Assembly (NCBI GenBank): GCA_030148085.1
Contig: JASBUF010000059.1
Span: forward strand, 1 to 64,000
Length of the DNA stretch: 64,000 nucleotides
Reading direction: 5' to 3'
Source of the DNA: Methylophaga sp.
GTDB taxonomy: Bacteria > Pseudomonadota > Gammaproteobacteria > Nitrosococcales > Methylophagaceae
Shown here: positions 57,541 through 64,000 of the stretch, piece by piece
Position numbering within the stretch: position 1 is the stretch's first letter
How the letters are laid out: each line of letters begins with the position of its first letter
The notes under the pieces: generated by a model
Database searches by the model: none
What the model saw: the letters and a program-made list of their open reading frames with translations, nothing else
Told to the model about the DNA's origin: nothing
Made by a program: the position numbers and the translations under genes

Positions 57541-59883
57541 GTGAGATTGAAGACTTTGAATAGCTTGAATAGGGATGTCCAAGTCGTTGATGAAGAATCA
57601 ATCGATAATGCACGGCTTCGTCTTCTTATAAGACAGGGCAAAACAGCTATTCTGACGAATTTGCTGATTAGCGCTATTACGGCTGTCTTACTGTACCCCG
57701 TGGTGAGTCAGGCGTTTGTTACAGCCTGGTTTAGCCTAGCCATGTTAGTGAATGCAAGCCGTCTCATACTGTGGTGGCAGTTTAAGCAGATTCTGGAAAA
57801 TCAGACTACGGCTAACCGCAGTGCCTATGAAAATGCCTATGCCATAGCCTTATTTGTCAGTGGTGCAACCTGGGGAGCACTGGCCTGGTGTTTTAGTATT
57901 GAGCTGCCATTGCCACAACAAATGGCAATTCCATTGATTGTCTGTGGCATGGCTGCAGGCGCACTTTATTCATACCCCAGCAGTTTGCGTAGTTTTTACG
58001 CCTTTGTTGTACCCATGATTTTGCCTGTGAGTCTCAGCATTATTGCAGCAGGACTCGTTGCGGTCGGCTTAACCACACTGGTCTTTCTAGTGGCTATCAG
58101 TATTCTGCTGCTGAATCTGCATCAACAGTTGCTGGAAAGCCTTCGCTTACGGGATCAGAACCAAGGGCTTGTCCGCCATCTCTCTGATGTGAATCGCGCA
58201 CAAACCGAATTATTGGGACAACTTCAGGCCAAGGAAACCTTTTTACGTCACACCTTTGAAGATGCTGGTGTGGCGATGTTATTAATAGACAAGCTGGGCA
58301 CTATTCTGGATGTCAATAAAGCGGCCTGTGTTTTATTTGGCTATGACAAAAGGGTGATGAAAGGGCGGCGAGCCAATGCTTTGCTTCACCCTGAAGAGAG
58401 CGGCGAATTCAGTCCGCAGTTTGATAAACTACTCACCAGCAGCAATCCACAGTGCAGTTTTACACGCCGCTGTATCAATCGTCAGGGTAAGACCTTATGG
58501 CTCAGTGCCACTATGTCGGCAGTCAGAAATGAGGCAGCAGAATTAGACTACATCGTGGTGCAAGCTCAGGACATCAGCGAGCAGTACGCCTTAAGTGAGG
58601 TATTGCATCACCAGACCCTGCATGATGCCTTGACCGGCCTACCGAATCGGCGGGCGCTGGAGCAGCAGATTCAGTATGTGCTGGATGAACAGCCATCGCA
58701 GTCGCATGTGTTGTGTTATCTGGATTTGGATCAGTTCAAACTCGTCAATGACACATGTGGTCACCTCGTCGGCGACGACCTGCTGAAAAAAGTCAGCCAG
58801 CTTATTCAGCAAGGGCTGCAGAAAGGGGACTTTCTGGCACGCTTCAGTGGCGATGAATTTGCCATTCTGCTGAAGGATTCTTCGCTCGCAGACACCTATC
58901 AACGCCTTGAGGCGTTACTTGATGCCATCCGTCGGATGTCGTATGAGCATGAAGGGGTACTTTTCAAACTGTCAGTTTCCATCGGTGTGGCGGTCTTGTC
59001 TGCCGATAGCACACTGGTTGACGTGTTGAAGCAGGCGGACAGTGCCTGTTACGCCGCCAAGGAAATGGGCAGGGACAGACTGCACGTGTTCAGTGAGACG
59101 GACATACAATTAGCCCAGCGTACAGGTGAAATGCGGTGGGTTGGTCGTATTCAGCAGGCATTGGATGAAAGCAGGCTGATTTTATATAGTCAAAATATTG
59201 TGCCTACTCGGCCAAAAAAACAGCAGCTACCGCATCGTGAACTGCTGATAAGAATGCTCGACGAAGCTGGCAATATTCTGTCGCCCGCTGAATTTCTGCC
59301 CGCTGCGGAACGCTATAATCTGGCTGCCTCGATTGATCTATGGACAGTCAGACATGTGCTGGCCGCACTAGATGCCGCACGTGAGCAGGGACGTGATATC
59401 AGTGGGGTTTATGCGATCAATTTATCGGGGCAATCGCTTGGTGATGAGCGTTTCTACGCACAAATAGTTCAGCAGATTATTGATGCCCGGCTGGCGTTAT
59501 CCAATGCTGTGCTGTGTTTTGAGATTACCGAAACTGCAGCTATCACCAATATGCACGCAGCTTTACTGTTTATCAACCAGCTGCGTCAGGTGGGTTGCCA
59601 ATTTGCGCTTGATGACTTCGGCAGTGGTCTGTCTTCGTTTGCCTACCTGAAACAACTGCCGGTCGATTACATCAAAATTGACGGCATGTTTGTGAAAGAT
59701 TGCGTGGTTAATTCCGTCAATCTGGAAATTGTGAATTCCATCAATGGTATCGGTCAGGTACTGGGGTTAAAAACAGTGGCAGAGTTCGTAGAAGATGAGG
59801 CCACACTTATTTCAATGCGGCATCTTGGTGTTGATTATGTTCAGGGGTATAAGATCGGTGCACCGATACCCTGGTACATTTGA
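57541..59883 (+). CDS. Membrane GGDEF-EAL protein with PAS sensor
   Basis: A 780-aa c-di-GMP enzyme. The N-terminus has about six hydrophobic segments (residues ~35-200, MASE-like); then a PAS domain (~235-345), a GGDEF domain (~355-520) whose signature reads SGDEF (436-440), and an EAL domain (~535-780) with Glu-Leu-Leu at 567 in place of EAL, plus LDDFGSGLSSFAYL and KIDGMFV. Key acidic residues remain, so both activities are possible. No ATG is available near the start; GTG at 57541 or TTG at 57547 or 57556 must be used. Two CRP palindromes lie just upstream. Confidence 0.93.
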   Translation: MRLKTLNSLNRDVQVVDEESIDNARLRLLIRQGKTAILTNLLISAITAVLLYPVVSQAFVTAWFSLAMLVNASRLILWWQFKQILENQTTANRSAYENAYAIALFVSGATWGALAWCFSIELPLPQQMAIPLIVCGMAAGALYSYPSSLRSFYAFVVPMILPVSLSIIAAGLVAVGLTTLVFLVAISILLLNLHQQLLESLRLRDQNQGLVRHLSDVNRAQTELLGQLQAKETFLRHTFEDAGVAMLLIDKLGTILDVNKAACVLFGYDKRVMKGRRANALLHPEESGEFSPQFDKLLTSSNPQCSFTRRCINRQGKTLWLSATMSAVRNEAAELDYIVVQAQDISEQYALSEVLHHQTLHDALTGLPNRRALEQQIQYVLDEQPSQSHVLCYLDLDQFKLVNDTCGHLVGDDLLKKVSQLIQQGLQKGDFLARFSGDEFAILLKDSSLADTYQRLEALLDAIRRMSYEHEGVLFKLSVSIGVAVLSADSTLVDVLKQADSACYAAKEMGRDRLHVFSETDIQLAQRTGEMRWVGRIQQALDESRLILYSQNIVPTRPKKQQLPHRELLIRMLDEAGNILSPAEFLPAAERYNLAASIDLWTVRHVLAALDAAREQGRDISGVYAINLSGQSLGDERFYAQIVQQIIDARLALSNAVLCFEITETAAITNMHAALLFINQLRQVGCQFALDDFGSGLSSFAYLKQLPVDYIKIDGMFVKDCVVNSVNLEIVNSINGIGQVLGLKTVAEFVEDEATLISMRHLGVDYVQGYKIGAPIPWYI

Positions 59884-59884
59884 G

Positions 59885-62800
59885 TTAACACTGCTGCCAC
59901 TGTTTTTCCAGGCGTTTGGCGCTGATCGGATAGGCGGTTTTTAATTCCTGAGCAAAGACGGAGATGCGGTATTCCTCAAGCATCCAGCGGTATTCGTAAA
60001 ATGCTTCAGTTTCAATTTTATTTACCTTGCCAATAAACTTTTGCCAGTGCGGTTTGACTTCGGCCATACGCTGCCGATCCTTGGCCGGATCGGTCAACAG
60101 CTTGTCGAGTCGGGAGCCGGCAGCCTGACAATAAACAGGCAGACGTTTCAACGCGCTGTCTGGTGTGTCATGAACAAAGCCCTGATACACTAGATAGCCG
60201 AGTTGTTCCCTGATATCGTTGACCGCATTAATGGCCGCCAGTGGAATGTTGCTGCCCAGCCGTTTAGCAATCGCATGATACTCAGCCAACGGTGCGGCAA
60301 TGCTTTGTGCCAACGCAGCAGCGATGCGGATTAAGTCACCTTTGCGCGTATTCAGCCGTGCTTCAAAGGCATCACGACTACGGATTTCATCCTGATTAAG
60401 AATAAAACAGCGATCAAAAGCCACATGAATGAGATCGGTTTTAAGCTGCTCACATGGCGTCATTTTGCTATCTGCCTTTTGGCCATATGGCGAGGCAGGA
60501 ACATTGGCATAATGTAGGCACATCTCTTTGATGCCTGGCAGGTTTTTATTCAGGTATTTCACTGCATCTGCCTGCGCCAGCATAAATAGACGGCGTAGCC
60601 CTAAATGACTTAATTGACGTGCCTGAGCGGCCGTATCCATCAGGGTCAGGTCAACACTGTCTTCTTTATCGACTAATGCCGGATAGGCCGTCATTTCCAG
60701 ACCGTTCTGGTTCAGCATGACTTGTTCCGGTAGCGCGTCGAAGCTCCAGCCGGTCAGCCCTGATTTTTCATAATCGCTATCCGGAATCTGGCGGAAACTG
60801 GCCGCCGCTTCACGCGCCCAATTCTCTTTTAACAGGTTAAGATCGCGGCTTTCCTCAAGCAGTTTGCCGTCGTCATCGACCAGTTTGAAGTTCATCTGCA
60901 GGTAGAGCGGTAACTCTTCTGTGCGCCAGTCTGCTTCAGTGATTTCGACACCGGTCAACAGCCTCAGACGTTCTGCCAGAGCGGGCAACAATGAACCGGA
61001 TTCTGGTGACAAGTCTTTGAGGCAGTTATCGGCATACTGCGGAACTGGAATAAAGTGGCGGCGCAGCGATTTGGGCAGAGCCTTGAGCAGGAAAATCACC
61101 TTGTCGCGTAACAGACCTGGCACCAGCCATTCATAGCGCTCGGCACTGGTTTGATTCAGTAACGACAAAGGAATGGTTTGAGTAATACCATCGTGCTGCT
61201 TACCGGGTTCAAAATGGTATTCCAGTTTGAGTGGAACCCGGTTGACCAGCATCTGATCAGGGTAATAGTCGGCAGTGACATGATCAGCATCATGTTGCAT
61301 CAACTGTTCTTTGTTCAAAAACAGCAGCTTACTGTCCTTTTTCTCAGCAGTTTTTCGCCATTTTTCAAAACCCGCTCCGTTGATGATGTCATGCGGGATC
61401 CGCTCACGGTAGAAGTCGAAAAGCATTTCTTCATCGACCAGCACATCGCGGCGTCGTGATTTTTGTTCCAGTAACTCTATTTCACTGATAAGACGCTGGT
61501 TATGACGGAAGAAGGGGGCAGCGCAATTCCAGTCGGCGTTGACCAGTGCTTCACGAATAAAAATTTGATTCGACAGATCACGATCCAACGGGCCGTAATG
61601 GATCCGACGCCGTGCCACTATGGGCAGACCATAAAGTGAAACCGATTCAAAGGCGACCACTTGAGCGGGTTTCTTTTCCCAGTGCGGGTCGTGGTACTGA
61701 CGCTTCACCAAGGTGCCGGCCAAAGGCTCAATCCATTCAGGCTCAATTTTGGCGACGATGCGGCCGTAGAGCTTGCCGGTTTCGACCAGTTCGGCTGCCA
61801 TCAACCATTTCGGACCTTTTTTATGCAGGCCGGAGCCGGGGAAAATGCCGAGTTTGATATTACGAGCACCAGTGTATTCGAACTTATCAGTTTTAGCCGC
61901 GATATGACTTAACAGGCCGCTGAGCAGGGCTTGATGCACCGCCTCATAAGACGCTTCCTGTGAGTTGAATTTCAGCTTTAATTCGACCAGTTGAACATTG
62001 AGTTGCTGATGAATATCCTGCCATTCACGAAGACGCAGAAATGACAGGAAGTTATCACGACAGTATTTACGTAGCTTGTTCTGGCTCAGGTGCTTTTTCT
62101 TGTCGTGATACAAGTCCCACAGTTTGAGAAAGCCAATAAAGTCGGAACGCTCATCCTTGTATTTAGAATGGGCTTCGTCGGCGGCCTGTTGTTTGTCCAT
62201 CGGCCGCTCGCGCGGATCCTGAATACTCAGTGCACTGGCAATAATTAGTACTTCTTTAAGGCTGCCCAGTTCACCGGCCATGAGCAGCATACGGGCGATA
62301 CGTGGATCAATCGGTAACTTTGCCAGTTGGCGGCCGGTTTCCGTAATCTGATGGTGTCGATCCACCGCGCCCAGCTCATCCAACAGGCGATAGCCATCAT
62401 TGATCATCTTCTGCGGTGGCGGGTTGATGAACGGGAATTTAGCCGGGTCACCCAGTTTGAGCGCCGACATCTGCAAAATGACCGAAGCCAAGTTGGTTCG
62501 CAACACTTCCGGGTCGGTAAACGCCGGACGTGCCTTGAAATCATCTTCGTCATAGAGACGAATACAGATACCGGCAGCAACACGACCACAGCGACCCGCA
62601 CGTTGATTGGCACTGGACTGTGAAATTTTCTCAATTGGCAGTCGTTGAACCTTATTGCGTACACTATAGCGACTGATACGGGCATTGCCCGGATCGACCA
62701 CGTAGCGGATGCCGGGCACTGTTAACGAGGTTTCCGCAACGTTAGTGGCCAGCACAATACGGCGCTGACCGCCGGTTTTAAATACGCGGTTTTGTTCAGC

Positions 62801-63769
62801 CGCGGACTGTTTGGCGAACAGCGGTAAGATTTCGGTTTGGGGTGGATGATGTTTTCGCAAAGCTTCGGAAACATCACGAATGTCGCGTTCACCGGCAAGG
62901 AAAATAAGTACGTCACCGGGACCTTCTCGGCATAGTTCATCAACGGCAGCAACAATGCCGGATACCATATCGTAGTCGGGTGATTCCTCATCCGGCGTTT
63001 GCAGTGGCCGGTAACGCATTTCTACCGGGTAGGTACGTCCACTGACTTCAATAATCGGAGCATTATCAAAGTGTTTGGAAAAGCGTTCTGTATCAATGGT
63101 CGCTGACGTAATAATGACTTTCAGATCTGGACGTTTGGGCAGAAGCTGTTTGATATAACCGAGCAGAAAGTCGATATTGAGGCTGCGTTCGTGGGCTTCG
63201 TCGATGATCAGTGTGTCGTATTGATTCAGAAAACGGTCATTCTGGGTTTCGGCCAGCAAAATACCGTCAGTCATCAATTTTACATAGCTGCGTTCTGCAT
63301 TGACTTGGTCATGGAAACGCACTTTGTAACCCACGGTCTGGCCAATTTCAGAATGCAGTTCTTCTGCGATGCGGGTGGCTACGGTGCGGGCCGCAATACG
63401 GCGCGGTTGGGTATGGCCAATCAGGCCGGTTACACCGCGGCCGAGTTCCAGACAGATTTTGGGTAATTGTGTGGTCTTACCCGAACCGGTTTCACCACAG
63501 AGAATAATGACCTGATTATCCGCGATGGCTTTTTTGATTTCTTCGCGACGTTCGATAACCGGCAAATCGGCATCAAACTCTGGTTTAGGTATGGCCTGAC
63601 GGCGCTGTTCAGCCCGGTTCACAGAGGCAATGATCTGCTGACTGAGCGTCGCCAGCTTGGCTTCATCCTTATCGTTCTTCAAGGATTGCCAGCGGCGGCT
63701 CAGGCGGTGACGATCCACCAGCATGGTGGATTGCAGCAGGGTATCGATATCGGGCTTGGTTTGGCTCAC
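59885..63769 (-). CDS. hrpA: ATP-dependent RNA helicase HrpA
   Basis: A 1294-aa DEAH-box helicase, close to E. coli length. Walker A GETGSGKTTQLPK, DEAH in LIIDEAHERSLNIDF, SAT in ITSATIDTERF, the motif VI QRAGRCGRV, then HA2/OB regions and the long HrpA-specific C-terminal domain (from about residue 750). HrpA resolves stalled or collided ribosomes on mRNA. It converges on the GGDEF-EAL gene with 1 bp between stops. Confidence 0.96.
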   Translation of the reverse strand: MSQTKPDIDTLLQSTMLVDRHRLSRRWQSLKNDKDEAKLATLSQQIIASVNRAEQRRQAIPKPEFDADLPVIERREEIKKAIADNQVIILCGETGSGKTTQLPKICLELGRGVTGLIGHTQPRRIAARTVATRIAEELHSEIGQTVGYKVRFHDQVNAERSYVKLMTDGILLAETQNDRFLNQYDTLIIDEAHERSLNIDFLLGYIKQLLPKRPDLKVIITSATIDTERFSKHFDNAPIIEVSGRTYPVEMRYRPLQTPDEESPDYDMVSGIVAAVDELCREGPGDVLIFLAGERDIRDVSEALRKHHPPQTEILPLFAKQSAAEQNRVFKTGGQRRIVLATNVAETSLTVPGIRYVVDPGNARISRYSVRNKVQRLPIEKISQSSANQRAGRCGRVAAGICIRLYDEDDFKARPAFTDPEVLRTNLASVILQMSALKLGDPAKFPFINPPPQKMINDGYRLLDELGAVDRHHQITETGRQLAKLPIDPRIARMLLMAGELGSLKEVLIIASALSIQDPRERPMDKQQAADEAHSKYKDERSDFIGFLKLWDLYHDKKKHLSQNKLRKYCRDNFLSFLRLREWQDIHQQLNVQLVELKLKFNSQEASYEAVHQALLSGLLSHIAAKTDKFEYTGARNIKLGIFPGSGLHKKGPKWLMAAELVETGKLYGRIVAKIEPEWIEPLAGTLVKRQYHDPHWEKKPAQVVAFESVSLYGLPIVARRRIHYGPLDRDLSNQIFIREALVNADWNCAAPFFRHNQRLISEIELLEQKSRRRDVLVDEEMLFDFYRERIPHDIINGAGFEKWRKTAEKKDSKLLFLNKEQLMQHDADHVTADYYPDQMLVNRVPLKLEYHFEPGKQHDGITQTIPLSLLNQTSAERYEWLVPGLLRDKVIFLLKALPKSLRRHFIPVPQYADNCLKDLSPESGSLLPALAERLRLLTGVEITEADWRTEELPLYLQMNFKLVDDDGKLLEESRDLNLLKENWAREAAASFRQIPDSDYEKSGLTGWSFDALPEQVMLNQNGLEMTAYPALVDKEDSVDLTLMDTAAQARQLSHLGLRRLFMLAQADAVKYLNKNLPGIKEMCLHYANVPASPYGQKADSKMTPCEQLKTDLIHVAFDRCFILNQDEIRSRDAFEARLNTRKGDLIRIAAALAQSIAAPLAEYHAIAKRLGSNIPLAAINAVNDIREQLGYLVYQGFVHDTPDSALKRLPVYCQAAGSRLDKLLTDPAKDRQRMAEVKPHWQKFIGKVNKIETEAFYEYRWMLEEYRISVFAQELKTAYPISAKRLEKQWQQC

Positions 63770-63793
63770 AACAAAAACGCAAAAGCGGCTATT

Positions 63794-64000
63794 TTACAGC
63801 TTCCACGCCAGAGACACAGTATATTTAAAGTCATTCTTGCTGATGCCTTCTTCTGTTGCTGAGTCATATTCATTAAGCAGACCCAGTTTGAGCGCGACGC
63901 CTACGTAGCTGTTCAGATCCAGCACCCAGTCGAATGCGGTCAGGTTACGGTATTCACCCATATCACGCAGGCTGGGGTAGAGGTTGTTAGAAAATTCAAT
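63794..64000 (-). CDS. DUF481 family outer-membrane protein, C-terminal end
   Basis: The last 68 residues of a gene that runs off the right edge. The text YPSLRDMGEYRNLT, ALKLGLLNEYDS and the closing KYTVSLAWKL is typical of DUF481 (salt-induced outer-membrane barrel), with the final strand ending in an aromatic-X-aromatic-like Trp-Lys-Leu. It would lie upstream of hrpA on the same strand. Confidence 0.8.
   Translation of the reverse strand: MEFSNNLYPSLRDMGEYRNLTAFDWVLDLNSYVGVALKLGLLNEYDSATEEGISKNDFKYTVSLAWKL

Overview
The window looks like chromosomal DNA of a gammaproteobacterium. It carries mutS, ligA, zipA, dksA, cmoA/cmoB, tsaB, hrpA, tamA/tamB and darP in gammaproteobacterial form, and Crp has an E. 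coli-type recognition helix. FdhD, MoaA, an ExaC-type aldehyde dehydrogenase, acetyl-CoA synthetase and a c-type cytochrome of the kind that serves quinoprotein alcohol dehydrogenases would suit a marine methylotroph such as Methylophaga. That genus-level guess is inference only. The first ~320 bases do not fit the rest: recA changes there from gammaproteobacterial to Bacteroidota-like sequence and codon use, which points to an assembly chimera at a contig end.

Layout. 1-7 kb: recA (partial), pncC and mutS (divergent), then a minus-strand operon osmC family - DUF885 - VOC - ycgL. 6.8-12.4 kb: crp faces a trp operon (trpE-trpG-trpD-trpC) headed by rpe; a decayed gph lies between rpe and trpE. 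12.5-16.4 kb: a tightly overlapping five-gene plus-strand operon (DUF3530, spermidine synthase-like, antiporter, CBS protein, L,D-transpeptidase). 16.4-25 kb: ygiQ, cytochrome b561 + YceI, a 39-aa membrane peptide, tsaB-cmoA-cmoB, then minus-strand envelope and PAS proteins.

25.16-28.19 kb is the one clearly accessory segment. It is an AT-rich islet inserted at the 3' end of tRNA-Ser(UGA). It is bounded by a 15-bp copy of the tRNA end inside a longer ~60-bp imperfect repeat, and has paired TGGTACACG tandem repeats at both ends and no integrase. Its only cargo is an RloC/PrrC-type ATPase-anticodon nuclease with a zinc-hook CxxC and an R-x3-E...H triad. The gene is split by a single-base frameshift in an A-run.

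28.4-36.7 kb: Bax inhibitor-1 protein, moaA-fdhD facing acs-hslR-mazG, and aldehyde dehydrogenase divergent from an AraC regulator. 36.7-49.2 kb: tamA-tamB, dksA, aminotransferase, DOPA-type dioxygenase, membrane proteins, DUF3096, BFD-type ferredoxin, cysZ, queF. 49.2-54 kb: zipA-ligA-trpD2-yjbQ-darP, almost continuously overlapping. 54-64 kb: PepSY-phoP-phoQ-like operon, cytochrome c, glycine-zipper protein, a GGDEF-EAL protein with two perfect CRP palindromes upstream, hrpA and the end of a DUF481 gene.

No CRISPR array, rRNA operon, IS element or prophage was seen.
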